A program made the translations under genes and the position numbers. A stretch of 64,000 bases of DNA, from contig NZ_KB889596.1 in the NCBI RefSeq assembly GCF_000372745.1, forward strand, positions 124,001 to 188,000, in the 5' to 3' direction. The notes beneath the pieces were generated by a model. That model made no database searches. It worked only from the letters and a program-made list of their open reading frames with translations, and was not told the DNA's origin. Below are positions 1 to 9,686 of this stretch, in pieces (positions within the stretch are counted from its first letter, which is position 1; each line of letters begins with the position of its first letter). Origin of the DNA: Embleya scabrispora DSM 41855 (GTDB taxonomy: Bacteria; Actinomycetota; Actinomycetes; Streptomycetales; Streptomycetaceae).

Positions 1-768
1 GGTCGTCGGCAGCTCGTGGTCGACCACCAACTGCCGCGCGGCGGCGTCGAAGGCCACCGTGGAATGGTCGGAGAAGCCCTCGGGCCAATCCGGCGATGCC
101 AGCAGGACGCCCTCGAAGTAGTCCTCGATCGCCTCGGGATCGCGCGCCGCGAGTCGCCGCACCAGATCGTCGACCTGCTGGTTGCGCTGCGCGGCCAGGG
201 CCCGCTGACCGTTCGCCCAGTCCTCGAACCGGCGGTGGTAGTCGTTGTATTGCTGCTGCCGCTCGTACTCGGCGGCCTGTGCGGCCCGCAGGTCGTGGTC
301 GTAGCGCGCCTGCGCCTGCGCCCGGTCCTGCTCGTAGCGCGATTGTGCGCCGGGCGCGAAACTGCCCAGGCCGGACGGCGCGGCCACCTGATAGCGCGCC
401 GGGTCGGGCATCGGGATCGGTCGGGCGAGTTCACCCGGTTGGAACGGCGGGATCTCCACGGCAGCGCGCAACCGCTCGATCCGAAAACCCGGCGCGCTCA
501 GCCGGGCCCGAAGCACGCCCTGCAGCTCGGCCACCCGGTCCTCGATCTCGGCGGTCCGGCGCGCCACTTCGGCCTCGCGGGACTGCTGATAGGCGCGCTG
601 CGCCTCGCGGTCGGCCCGCGCGGCGGCCTTCTGCGCCTCGCGCCGGTTGCGTTCGTCGGCTCGCAGTTGTTGCTGCCGCGCTCGCAACTCGGCCTCGCGT
701 TGCCGTTGTTGTTGCCGCTGCAGCTCGGCCCATGCCCCCAGCACGCCGGTGCTCCGCCGACTCGCCAC
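1..768 (-). CDS. Restriction-endonuclease-like protein, N-terminal part (cut by window edge)
   Basis: The reading frame is open from a GTG at 768 to the window edge, so about 256 N-terminal residues are visible and the C-terminus is missing. It begins VASRRSTGVLGAWAELQ and continues as a long Gln/Arg/Glu/Ala-rich coiled coil (about residues 15-95). A proline-rich segment and a second charged helical region follow. This N-terminus resembles actinobacterial proteins annotated as restriction endonucleases, in which an Mrr-like nuclease domain lies further downstream. That domain is outside the window, so the nuclease function is inferred only from the N-terminus. GTG 768 was chosen because a GGAAGGG ribosome-binding site precedes it and the conserved SRRS..G..G.WAELQ start follows. 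Confidence 0.62.
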   Translation of the reverse strand, partial: MASRRSTGVLGAWAELQRQQQRQREAELRARQQQLRADERNRREAQKAAARADREAQRAYQQSREAEVARRTAEIEDRVAELQGVLRARLSAPGFRIERLRAAVEIPPFQPGELARPIPMPDPARYQVAAPSGLGSFAPGAQSRYEQDRAQAQARYDHDLRAAQAAEYERQQQYNDYHRRFEDWANGQRALAAQRNQQVDDLVRRLAARDPEAIEDYFEGVLLASPDWPEGFSDHSTVAFDAAARQLVVDHELPTT

Positions 769-930
769 GCTATCGCCCTTCCGCCCCGCACCCGTCCGCC
801 CCCCGCGCTCGAACACATCCTGCCGTGTCGGACCGACCGACGCGAAGGCGGTCGGCGTCCTGGCGTGAACGCGCCTTCGGCCGCCGCCGGGAGTTCGTGC
901 GTGCCCGCTCCCGGCGACGACCGGCCCGTG

Positions 931-1452
931 TCATTCGCAGCCGACTCCGTCCCCGTCGCGGTCGAGGTGCCGGCCGTAGCCGGGGTCGCCGCGGTGGATC
1001 GGCGCGGCACCCGCGGCTCGGACGGCGGCGCAGTTCTTGTAGTAGGCCGGACCGCCGCCGCCGGTGCTGCTGCCGTCGCTCGTCGTGCCGCCGGCGCCGG
1101 GGTCGCCGCCGGACGTTCCGCCGCCGGACGTACCACCGGTCGAGGAACCACCGACGGTGGAGCCGCCGTTGCCGCCGCCCGACCCGCTGCGGGGCGGCGT
1201 CGGTGCGGTGCTGCTCGGCTGCGTGGTCTTCGGCGCTGCCGTGGACGGTGCCCGGGTGGTGGGCGGCGCCGAACCGGGCGGCGCCGTGCCCGCCGGTGCG
1301 CTGCCGCTCTGCGACGGCTTGGGCCGGTCGGACTTCCCGCCCCCGTCCCCGTCGCAACCGGTCAGGGTCAGCGTCAACGTCAAGGTCGCCGTGACGATCC
1401 CGGGGAGCAGGACCGACCGGGTTTTCGGCAAACGGGTAGCCGAGATGCGCAT
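931..1452 (-). CDS. Excalibur-domain lipoprotein
   Basis: This is a predicted lipoprotein of 173 residues. The N-terminus MRISATRLPKTR is followed by a hydrophobic Leu/Thr stretch and the lipobox LTGC with the modified Cys at residue 33. Residues 34-135 are a Gly/Ser/Thr/Pro-rich low-complexity spacer, probably spanning the cell wall. The C-terminus (about 136-173) is an excalibur calcium-binding domain: YYKNCAAVRAAGAAPI with a conserved Cys, then DRDGDGVGCE carrying the EF-hand-like DxDxDG ligands. The ATG at 1452 has a GAGGGGGGA ribosome-binding site; longer upstream starts lack a signal sequence. The role of the family is unknown beyond calcium binding outside the membrane. Confidence 0.85.
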   Translation of the reverse strand: MRISATRLPKTRSVLLPGIVTATLTLTLTLTGCDGDGGGKSDRPKPSQSGSAPAGTAPPGSAPPTTRAPSTAAPKTTQPSSTAPTPPRSGSGGGNGGSTVGGSSTGGTSGGGTSGGDPGAGGTTSDGSSTGGGGPAYYKNCAAVRAAGAAPIHRGDPGYGRHLDRDGDGVGCE

Positions 1453-2717
<1,265 letters not shown>

Positions 2718-2768
2718 GGTGCGCGGGTCGAGTCGGGGCCGGGCACGCGGTCCCGGGACAATGCTCGG

Positions 2769-3548
2769 ATGAGTGCTTCCCGTGACATCCTCACGCGCCC
2801 GGCCGCCGGACCCGATCGCACGCTGCGCTACGGACCGGCGGCGGATCAGGTCATCGACCTCTGGCAGCCCGCGACCGAGCCGCACGCGCTCGTGGTGGTC
2901 GTGCACGGGGGGTACTGGCGGGCCGAGTACGACCGCAAGTACACGTATCCGATGTGCGTCGCGCTGGCGACCGAGGGCCATGCGGTCGCGAGTATCGAGT
3001 ACCGCCGGGCCGGGCAGCCGGGCGGTGGCCTGCCCGGGACGTTCGAGGATGTCGCCGCCGCGCTCGATCTGCTGTGCGCGGAGACCGATCGGCCCGTGGT
3101 CCTGCTGGGGCACTCGGCGGGCGGACACCTGGCGGTCTGGGCGGCGCTGCGCGATCGGCTGCCGGTGGGCGGCGTGGGCCGCCTGCCGGCCGCGCCGCCG
3201 GTTGCGGGCGTGGTGTCGCTGGCCGGCGTACTCGACCTGGACGCGGCCCTCGCCCTCGACCTGGACGACGGTGCGGCGGCGGCCTTCCTGGGCGAGGACC
3301 GCTCCGAGGCGGTGCTCGCCCAGGCGGACCCGACGCGGTTGGCGGCGGGTGGTGTGGGCGACCGTCCGCTGATCCTGCTGCACGGCGACGCCGACGAGCA
3401 GGTACCGATCGCCCTGAGCCGGACCTTCGCGGCCGCGTCGGGCGCGACGTTGCGGGAGTTGCCCGGCGTCGGCCACTTCGAGCCGGTCGACCCGCTCTCG
3501 GCGGCCTGGCCGGAGGTCGTCCGGGCGGTCGGGGAGCCGGCGGGCTGA
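2769..3548 (+). CDS. Alpha/beta hydrolase, kynurenine-formamidase-like
   Basis: This 259-residue alpha/beta hydrolase has the HGGYW motif at residues 46-50 and nucleophile elbow GHSAGG at 114-119 (Ser116). The late LHGDADEQVP and GVGHFEPVDP segments supply the acid and His. HGGYW with GHSAGGH is typical of the KynB2/arylformamidase-like esterase group, so the protein could hydrolyse N-formylkynurenine. No tryptophan-catabolic genes lie nearby, so it may equally be a general carboxylesterase. It follows the iminopeptidase on the same strand after 51 bp. Confidence 0.8.
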   Translation: MSASRDILTRPAAGPDRTLRYGPAADQVIDLWQPATEPHALVVVVHGGYWRAEYDRKYTYPMCVALATEGHAVASIEYRRAGQPGGGLPGTFEDVAAALDLLCAETDRPVVLLGHSAGGHLAVWAALRDRLPVGGVGRLPAAPPVAGVVSLAGVLDLDAALALDLDDGAAAAFLGEDRSEAVLAQADPTRLAAGGVGDRPLILLHGDADEQVPIALSRTFAAASGATLRELPGVGHFEPVDPLSAAWPEVVRAVGEPAG

Positions 3549-3643
3549 CCGGGGTGGCCGGGGAGCGGTCGGGGCGGATGGCGCTCCGTCCGGGCCGGTG
3601 ACGTTCGGTCGGCGGGAAGTGGAGGGCGGGGTCGGGGGGTTCG

Positions 3644-4693
3644 CTACCGCCGATTGGCCAGGAGTACGCCGATCCCGCCGATCACGATCCCGGCGACCGC
3701 GGCCGGCCGCAGTGCCTGGTCGAGCAGGAGCCACGCGAGCACCGCCGTGGCGGCCGGGGTCAGGAAGAACAGCGTGCCGACCCGACTCGCCGAGGATTGC
3801 CGCAACATCAGGTTGAGCAACATGAACACGCCGATCGAATTGACCAGCACCATCCACGCGAGCGTCCCGGCGAACGGCCCCCACGCATCCACGTGCGGCG
3901 TCTCGAACAGCAGCGAGGCCAGCCCCATGAACGGCGCGCTGACCAGGAACTGCACGGCCGTTCCGGTGCGCAGGTCGACGTCGTGCACATAGCGCTTCTG
4001 GTACACGGTGCCCGCGCTCAGCCCGAACAGCCCCACCACGGCCAGGACCAGCGCCGGGATCGACAGGTCGGTGGGATCCGCGACGGCGAGAATCACGCCG
4101 ATCGTGCCGAGCCCGAAACCCGACCACTGCCGCGCGCTCACCCGCTCGCCGAGGAATCGGCCGGCCAGGAGCGCGATCAGCACCGGATTGAGCCCCTGCA
4201 CGAGAGCCACCACGGCTGCGGGTAGCCCCATCGAGAGGGCCGTGTACAGCGTGCCGAACTGAACCGCCTGGAACAGCAGTCCGGCGACCATGACGTGGCC
4301 GAGTCGACGCCCCCGCGGCCACGGCGCCCGAACCGCGAGCGCGAACGCGCCGAGCAACAGTCCGGCGAGCGCGAATCGGAAGAAGGTCAGCAGGAGCGGC
4401 GGCGCGGCGTCCACTCCGATCGCAGCGACGATGAACGCGCTGCTCCACAGCAGCACGAACACGGGCGGTATCGCCTTGCCGGCCACGGCGACTCGCGAGC
4501 CCCGACGACCCCGGCCGTCGGGATCGGGCGGGTGCGCGCCGGCGGCGGCGGGCCCGGGTCGGCGCGAGCTGTCCGTGGCGCCGGTGGTGTCCGTTGTGTT
4601 CGTGGTGACCGTCGTGTCCACCGGGTCGGTGAGGCCCGCGGTGCCTGCCGCTCCTGCGTTGCGTGCGGTGCGTGCGGTGTGTGCAGGGCTCAT
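3644..4693 (-). CDS. EamA/DMT-family permease
   Basis: This 349-residue membrane protein has ten hydrophobic segments in two repeated EamA halves, starting at FVLLWSSAFIVAAIGVD and ending GIVIGGIGVLLANRR. It is a drug/metabolite-transporter superfamily exporter of unknown substrate. A soluble Thr/Gly/Asp-rich N-terminal extension of about 65 residues precedes the first membrane helix, which is longer than usual. ATG 4693 follows GGGAGTGGACCTCG; an alternative ATG at 4738 has no ribosome-binding site. It is divergent from the CGNR regulator at 4798, which is the likely controller of this exporter through the repeats between the two genes. Confidence 0.85.
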   Translation of the reverse strand: MSPAHTARTARNAGAAGTAGLTDPVDTTVTTNTTDTTGATDSSRRPGPAAAGAHPPDPDGRGRRGSRVAVAGKAIPPVFVLLWSSAFIVAAIGVDAAPPLLLTFFRFALAGLLLGAFALAVRAPWPRGRRLGHVMVAGLLFQAVQFGTLYTALSMGLPAAVVALVQGLNPVLIALLAGRFLGERVSARQWSGFGLGTIGVILAVADPTDLSIPALVLAVVGLFGLSAGTVYQKRYVHDVDLRTGTAVQFLVSAPFMGLASLLFETPHVDAWGPFAGTLAWMVLVNSIGVFMLLNLMLRQSSASRVGTLFFLTPAATAVLAWLLLDQALRPAAVAGIVIGGIGVLLANRR

Positions 4694-4727
4694 CGAGGTC
4701 CACTCCCATGCCGAAGCGTCGGACGGG

Positions 4728-4787
4728 TAACTCCCCAATCCGGTTACTCGCCATGGCGCGCCCGACGCTAACCTGTCAATCCGGTTA
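4728..4787. promoter_or_regulatory. Repeated CAATCCGGTTA operator candidates in EamA/CGNR divergent promoter
   Basis: The 11-bp sequence CAATCCGGTTA occurs at 4736-4746 and again at 4777-4787, 41 bp apart (about four helical turns). Each copy sits in a TAAC...GTTA inverted repeat (4728-4746 and 4769-4787). This is a plausible paired operator for the CGNR protein, which would control itself and the divergent EamA gene. The repeats are seen directly; the binding is inferred. Confidence 0.5.
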
Positions 4788-4798
4788 TGCTGGCGTGG
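4786..4798 (+). promoter_or_regulatory. Leaderless -10 element for the CGNR gene
   Basis: TATGCT at 4786-4791 fits the actinobacterial -10 pattern TAnnnT. It ends 7 bp before the GTG start at 4798, the spacing expected for a leaderless transcript. No ribosome-binding site precedes the GTG, which supports this reading. The second operator repeat overlaps the -10. Confidence 0.5.
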
Positions 4799-5355
4799 TG
4801 ACCTACACCTTCATCGGCGGCGACATCGCGCTCGACCTGGTCGGAACGTTGCAAAAGCGCCGCACCGAACCCCGTGACCTGCTGGACACGCCGGCCGCAC
4901 TCGGGTCCTGGGCGGTCGCCGCCGGCCTCGTGGACGCCACGCCGACCGTCGACGAGGACGCGCTCGCGCGCACGATCGAGCTGCGCGAAGCGCTGTACCG
5001 GCTCGCGTCGGCCCGGGACACGCCCGAGGGGTACGGCGCACGTGATCGCGCGACGCTGAACGGGTTCGCGGCCGGCACTCCGGTCGCGGTCGCGCTCGCC
5101 GCGGACGGTCGGGTACGGCGTACCGGCGACATCACCGCCGTCCTGGCCACGGTCGCGCGCTCGGCGGTCACGCTGTTCGGCGGCGCGGACGCGGCGCGCG
5201 TCCGGGAATGCGAGGCGCCGACGTGCACCCGCCTCTACGTCGACTCGTCCCGCCACGGCAGCCGGCGCTGGTGCGACATGCGCGGCTGCGGAAACCGCGC
5301 CAAGGCGGCGAACTTCCGCGCCCGCCACCGGGACGGTCAGGCCGCCGACGCTTGA
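4798..5355 (+). CDS. CGNR zinc-finger / ABATE-domain transcriptional regulator
   Basis: This 185-residue protein has an N-terminal ABATE domain (from FIGGDIALDLVGTLQKRRTEPRDLLDTP) and a C-terminal CGNR zinc finger. The finger starts CEAPTCTRLYVDSSRHGSRRW, and its CGNR motif is at residues 164-167. The four Cys residues are intact. CGNR proteins are one-component stress or metabolite-responsive DNA-binding regulators in actinomycetes. The GTG start has no ribosome-binding site and is probably leaderless. The repeats at 4736 and 4777 between this gene and the divergent exporter suggest local autoregulated control of efflux. Confidence 0.9.
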   Translation: MTYTFIGGDIALDLVGTLQKRRTEPRDLLDTPAALGSWAVAAGLVDATPTVDEDALARTIELREALYRLASARDTPEGYGARDRATLNGFAAGTPVAVALAADGRVRRTGDITAVLATVARSAVTLFGGADAARVRECEAPTCTRLYVDSSRHGSRRWCDMRGCGNRAKAANFRARHRDGQAADA

Positions 5356-5453
5356 TGCGGCCCGATACCCGCGTGCCACGGCCGACGCGCCCGGCGGACT
5401 CGACACACCGGACGCGCCACCGGGCACTGGGGAATGCTCCGGGCAGCGGTCGG

Positions 5454-5960
5454 CTACCCGGGCATGCCCAGTGTCGAGGCGAGGATGCGCAGCGCCCTGT
5501 CGACCACGTCTCGGTCCGCCGCCCCGATCGGCTTCAGCAGGCCGTCCAGCGCGTCGATCCGCGCACGCATCGCCGAGCGGGCACCCTCACGGCCCGCCTC
5601 GGTGAGGCAGACCAGGACCGAGCGGCCGTCCTCGGGGTTGGGCCGCCGCTCGATCAGATCCTTGCGGGCGAGCCGGTCCACGCAGTGCGTCATCCCGCCC
5701 GACGAATACATCACCAGCGGTTGCAGCTCCCGCAGCGTCAGTCCCGGCCGATCCGGTCGGGTCGCGAGCACGACCAGCACCATGTACTCCGGCGCGGTCA
5801 GCCCCAGCGCCCCGATGCTGCGCCGGTCGAAGTCCTCCATCGCGATCATCGCCTGATGCAGCCGCACCACGAATCCGACCGACGACGCCTCCACATCCGG
5901 CAGTACCGCCGACCATGCCGCCACCACGGAATCGGCGTAGTCGGTCCGTGCATCGCTCAC
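5454..5960 (-). CDS. MarR-family transcriptional regulator
   Basis: This is a 168-residue winged-helix regulator. The recognition region reads LTAPEYMVLVVLATRPDRPGL then LRELQPLVMYSSGGMTHCVDRL. The MarR wing ERRPNPEDGRSVLVCLTEAG follows. GTG 5960 is chosen for its GGGAG ribosome-binding site 6 nt upstream; the longer open frame begins with unstructured Arg/Ala-rich sequence. It is convergent with the CGNR gene, and the cupin gene ahead of it on the same strand ends 71 bp upstream. Its targets cannot be told from the sequence. Confidence 0.88.
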   Translation of the reverse strand: MSDARTDYADSVVAAWSAVLPDVEASSVGFVVRLHQAMIAMEDFDRRSIGALGLTAPEYMVLVVLATRPDRPGLTLRELQPLVMYSSGGMTHCVDRLARKDLIERRPNPEDGRSVLVCLTEAGREGARSAMRARIDALDGLLKPIGAADRDVVDRALRILASTLGMPG

Positions 5961-6031
5961 GTCGTACTCCCTGGCAGCCCGCGCCCGCTTGGTCTCGGCC
6001 GCCACCGTAGTATCGGCGACCCGCCGCCGGC

Positions 6032-6550
6032 TCACAGCATTCGGAAGTCCTCGAACGAGAACGCGGGCGAGACCACACACGACACCAGCACCTCGCGCCC
6101 GGACGCCGGCCGAGCCGACTGCCACACCCCCGGCGGGATCAGCACCTGCGGCTCCTCGCCCGCCTCCACGTCCGGGCCGAGCAGGATCCGGTGCGGCTCG
6201 GCATCAGGAGTCGTACCGTCTCCGCCCAGGCGCAGTTCGAGCGGTCCGCCGCGATGCCAGAGCCACAACTCGGCCGATCGCACGACATGCCAGAGGGACT
6301 CCTCGCCCGGACCGAGCAGGAAGTAGATGCCGCTCGCGGTGTCGCGCGGGCCCGGATATCCCGGCGGGGTCACGCTCACCCCGGTGCGCCAGGTTTCCCG
6401 ATACCAACCGCCTTCGGGATGCTGCGTGAGTCCCATGATCCGGGCCAGGTCCGGCGGTTCGAGCCGCGCCGGGGCAACGGGATCACGACGGGGCGCGGGC
6501 GCGTCCGCAGGCGCCGAAGGGGCGGAGTCGGGGCCGGGCGTGGAGGACAT
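6032..6550 (-). CDS. DUF985 cupin protein
   Basis: This 172-residue protein has a disordered Pro/Ala-rich N-terminus (1-33) followed by a single cupin barrel of the DUF985 family. Recognisable segments are LTQHPEGGWYRETWR, TASGIYFLLGPGEESLWHVV, ELWLWHRGGPLEL and VLIPPGVWQSARP. The His/Glu positions of the cupin metal site (SLWHVV, ELWLWH) are present. DUF985 proteins may be sugar-binding or sugar-modifying enzymes, but no activity is established. ATG 6550 has AGAGGGAAC upstream. The gene lies 71 bp ahead of the MarR gene on the same strand and may be cotranscribed with it. Confidence 0.85.
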   Translation of the reverse strand: MSSTPGPDSAPSAPADAPAPRRDPVAPARLEPPDLARIMGLTQHPEGGWYRETWRTGVSVTPPGYPGPRDTASGIYFLLGPGEESLWHVVRSAELWLWHRGGPLELRLGGDGTTPDAEPHRILLGPDVEAGEEPQVLIPPGVWQSARPASGREVLVSCVVSPAFSFEDFRML

Positions 6551-6622
6551 GTGTGTTCCCTCTGCTGGTGTGGATTCCGGCACCGCACGCGGCCGGAACC
6601 CACACCTTCACACGAACAGGCG

Positions 6623-8638
6623 CTATCCCGCAGGTGCCGTGCACGGCGCGCCGCCGCACACGTCGACGACCCGACCGGTGGCCAGGAACTCCGCCTTCTG
6701 TCGTCGGGCGACCGGCGAGTTGCGCGGGTCCGAGTGCGGGTCGCGCCCGTACTCGGGGCCGATCGGCGGCGTATTGGTCACCGGTGGCGCGGGCGACCCG
6801 CTGTCCCAGACCACCAACGCGGACCCCCGGTACGGCTCGCGCGGCAGCGGCCGAATCCCCCAATAGGGATCCCGGTCGGGGTTGCGCCCGGGTGCGATCG
6901 CGGGCTCGTGGATCCGCGCGCCGATCGTGCGCGCCTCGGTCTCGGCGGTCACCGTGGACACCTGGTGGTCACCGAAGGCGATCTGCATGAGCACCTGATG
7001 GCGCGGGGTACGCGGCAGCGGGCTGTGGTCCAGGCCGCTCGCGTAGCCGTTCGTCTCGCCGCGGTCCCACAACATCTGGAACAGCGACAGCACCACCTGC
7101 TGATCGAGCTTGTCCGGGAAGCCCGCATCCAGGATCCGCCCGTACGGCCCGAAGTCGGAGCTGCGGTTGAGCAGGACGCTGTAGTTCATGCCGGTCACCC
7201 CCAGGACGCCGCGCTTGGCGTCCTGGGACACCGCGACCAGCGACCCGCCGAGAATGCCGCCCTGGCTGTTGCCGTCGTAGACCAGGCCCTTCGAGACGTC
7301 GATCAACGGCCGCCCGCTGTCGGTACGAAACGCCGGGTCGGCTGCGAAGCCCTGTTCGTGAATCATCTCCCTGCCGAGGAACAGCGCGTTCAGGAAGCCC
7401 TGTTGGGTACGATCCGGCACCGCGCCGAAGCTGCCCGGATCGGCGAGCGCGCGGGCGACGGTGGGCAGGTCCTCGTCGGCCATGCCGATCCACTTGGTGG
7501 CGCAGAACGTGATGTCGTGCTCGGCGGCCATCGCCTTGACGTTCCCGCCACCCACCTCGTTGTTGCTGCCGAGCAGCCCGTGTCCGTACAGCGACGCCTG
7601 CGAGGGCCGGTCGAACGCGGCGCGCGGGATCTCGCAACGGAACTGCGCCGGTTGGGTGTTCCCCGGCAACTGCCGTGGCAGTCCGTCCCGACCGAGATTG
7701 AGCGTGGACCCGGTGGGGCCGCCGGGACGGTTCAGGTAGCTCGGTACGGTGACCGTGCCGGTCACCTCGCGCGCGATTCGCGCATCCTGCTCCGGCGTCA
7801 GGTTCTTCACCCCGGTCACCGCGAACTGCGGTGCCCGCTCGCCGAGTCGGTCGAAAGCATCGTCTCGCATCCGGAGCATGCCGCCGGTGAGGTTGCGCTC
7901 ACTCGCGACGGTGAAGTCCCAGGCCAGGTAGAGGCCGCGACGGTCGACGCCGGCGCGGTCGAGTCGATCCAGCACCGGGCGGAGCTGCGCCTGGCGAGCG
8001 GCCAACGGGTCACGGCGCGGCAGGGTCCGACCCGCGATCCTGGCGAACGCCTCCGGCGCGGCGATCACCCGGTTGTCGGCGCCGCGCAGGTTGCGCAGGC
8101 CGACGACGTACCGGTGGCCTGGGACGAAGTTCTCGGCCGGGTGTATCAGGACCGCCTGGCGGGTCGAATCCGTGGCGTTGGCGTCGACTTCGGCCCAGTG
8201 CGGCCACCGTTCACCGGTCGCGGTGTCGACGATGACGATCGGCGCGTTCCGGGCGAGCGACGCGCCGACATCGGTGACCGGTGCCGCGCCGCTGCGGGCG
8301 AGGTCGACGCCGGGGACCCGGGTGATGAGCGTCGAGCCGGGCGAGAAGCCGTCGTTGCGATTCCAGGCGTCGGGCGTGGCGCCATGCGGCATCATCGCCG
8401 CCGTGAACGCGACCCGACGCCCGGTGTCGGTACGCCAATCGGCCTGCGTGTACCAGTTGTTCGGAAACGGCAGGAGACACGCGGCCGGGTCGATCGGATC
8501 GCAACCGGGTTCGCCACCCGGGTGGTTCGGGTGCGCTTCGGCGACGGGTGGAACCAGTAACGACACCAGCAGGGCGGCCACGGCGACGGCGACCGCGGCG
8601 GGCAGCCGGCGTCGAGGACGGTGCGCGGTTCGGCTCAC
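6623..8638 (-). CDS. Large secreted hydrolase-like protein
   Basis: This 671-residue protein has a Sec signal peptide: VSRTAHRPRRR, then a hydrophobic Ala/Val/Leu core, then cleavage after VAEA. The mature start is HPNHPGGEPGCDPIDPAACLLPFPNNW. The C-terminal half contains YGHGLLGSNNEVGG and VYDGNSQGGILGG, the latter a GxSxGG nucleophile elbow of an alpha/beta hydrolase. FGDHQVS near the end could hold the catalytic His. Similar proteins are widespread and uncharacterised in actinomycetes, so the substrate is unknown. GTG 8638 is preferred because GGAGGAATA sits directly before it; an in-frame ATG at 8692 lacks one and would hide the signal peptide. Confidence 0.8.
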   Translation of the reverse strand: MSRTAHRPRRRLPAAVAVAVAALLVSLLVPPVAEAHPNHPGGEPGCDPIDPAACLLPFPNNWYTQADWRTDTGRRVAFTAAMMPHGATPDAWNRNDGFSPGSTLITRVPGVDLARSGAAPVTDVGASLARNAPIVIVDTATGERWPHWAEVDANATDSTRQAVLIHPAENFVPGHRYVVGLRNLRGADNRVIAAPEAFARIAGRTLPRRDPLAARQAQLRPVLDRLDRAGVDRRGLYLAWDFTVASERNLTGGMLRMRDDAFDRLGERAPQFAVTGVKNLTPEQDARIAREVTGTVTVPSYLNRPGGPTGSTLNLGRDGLPRQLPGNTQPAQFRCEIPRAAFDRPSQASLYGHGLLGSNNEVGGGNVKAMAAEHDITFCATKWIGMADEDLPTVARALADPGSFGAVPDRTQQGFLNALFLGREMIHEQGFAADPAFRTDSGRPLIDVSKGLVYDGNSQGGILGGSLVAVSQDAKRGVLGVTGMNYSVLLNRSSDFGPYGRILDAGFPDKLDQQVVLSLFQMLWDRGETNGYASGLDHSPLPRTPRHQVLMQIAFGDHQVSTVTAETEARTIGARIHEPAIAPGRNPDRDPYWGIRPLPREPYRGSALVVWDSGSPAPPVTNTPPIGPEYGRDPHSDPRNSPVARRQKAEFLATGRVVDVCGGAPCTAPAG

Positions 8639-8736
8639 TATTCCTCCAACTCCTACGGCAAGCGAGGGCTGTGCAGGAATATCCACCGACATCTTGCAGC
8701 GCTTGCGGTGCGAGGGGAACGGAGGAGGCGAGTGAG

Positions 8737-8775
8737 GTTGGGGGTTGGGGGTTGGCGGTTGGGGGTGGTTGGGAC
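8737..8775 (+). repeat. G-rich GTTGGGG tandem tract
   Basis: The + strand carries several tandem units of the form GTTGGGGG/GTTGGCG, with at least four G-runs in under 40 bp. This arrangement could form a G-quadruplex. It lies between two minus-strand genes, upstream of the large secreted protein. Confidence 0.5.
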
Positions 8776-8823
8776 GGGGGCGGGCTTCGGGCCCGCAGCT
8801 CGGGTGGCTTTGGCGCGAGCGTG

Positions 8824-8863
8824 CGCGTTCCCCGCCACGAGAAGTCCCGTGGCGGGGAACGCG
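8824..8863 (-). terminator. Perfect 16-bp hairpin terminator
   Basis: The arms 8824-8839 and 8848-8863 are perfectly complementary (core GTTCCCCGCCACG paired with CGTGGCGGGGAAC) with an 8-nt loop. It lies just downstream of the minus-strand gene ending at 8979, where a terminator is expected. No U-tract follows, as is common in actinomycetes. Confidence 0.7.
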
Positions 8864-8978
8864 GTGGGGGGTGGATGTCGGCTTCGGATGGGGCTGGAGG
8901 TTGGGATCGGGCCACCGGTTCCGGCTGTGATTCGGCTCGGCTCGGTTGGCTTCGGTTCCGTTCCGGTGTGCCGGTCGG

Positions 8979-9182
8979 TCAGACCTTGGCGAGCGCGCCC
9001 GGGTCGACCGATACCTCGACGGTGCGGAAGCCACCGGCGACGCCGGGCAGCGTGAAGCACACGTCCGCGCGGCCCATCGTGGTGCGTACGACCACTCCCG
9101 GTGCACCTGCCGGGACGGTCTGCTTGGTGAAGCCGCCGATCGGCCGGTTCGCCTTGACTCTGTCGCCTACCTTCACATTCAT
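8979..9182 (-). CDS. Small KOW/SH3-like protein
   Basis: This 67-residue protein begins MNVKVGDRVKANRPIGGF and continues with short beta-rich segments (APGVVVRTTMGRADVCF, TVEVSVDPGAL). The VGDRVKA..IGGF..GTxGVV pattern resembles small SH3/KOW-type beta barrels found in many actinomycetes. No function is known. ATG 9182 has GGGGAG upstream. The strong hairpin at 8824-8863 probably ends its transcript. Confidence 0.7.
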   Translation of the reverse strand: MNVKVGDRVKANRPIGGFTKQTVPAGAPGVVVRTTMGRADVCFTLPGVAGGFRTVEVSVDPGALAKV

Positions 9183-9686
9183 CGTTCCGTTTCTCCCCGT
9201 TGCGTATATGGCATGGGTCGCCCACACACCTCGCGGCTTTCCCGGGTCGCCCGAGTCGCGCGGCGGCGGGTGGCACGGAGTACGGCTCGCCGGGACCGGG
9301 CCATCGGCATGCGTGCCGGGCGGGGTCATAGGGGCGGCCGGCACCAGACTACGGCGGACGTGCTCGCCTTGGCGCCTGTATTTCGGGGCCGAGACGCCGC
9401 TGTTTCATGGCCGAGTCCCGATTGTCGTCCGGTGTGGTCGGTCGGCGTACCGTGCGTGCCCGATCGTCGGTTTCCCGGCCGACGCGCGACGGCGCGAACA
9501 ACTCGGCTCCATATCAACCCATTTGCCGTCGGCCACGGTGCTCCCGCGGACACGCGGGAGGCGCGCGGGACGTGCGTGTGTTCACTCGCACGGCGCAACA
9601 ACCGGCGCGTCCGGACATCCGCCGGCCGACGATTGATCGATGACGTCGTCGCGGATGGAGCCTGCGGATCCCGGGCAGGCGCGGGC
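9183..9686. other. 504-bp intergenic region upstream of the ZIP gene
   Basis: This region lies between the divergent small KOW-like gene and the ZIP transporter. A CATATAC element near 9207-9213 on the minus strand could be the -10 of the small gene. I found no Zur-type palindrome, structured RNA or credible ORF here. Confidence 0.4.
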
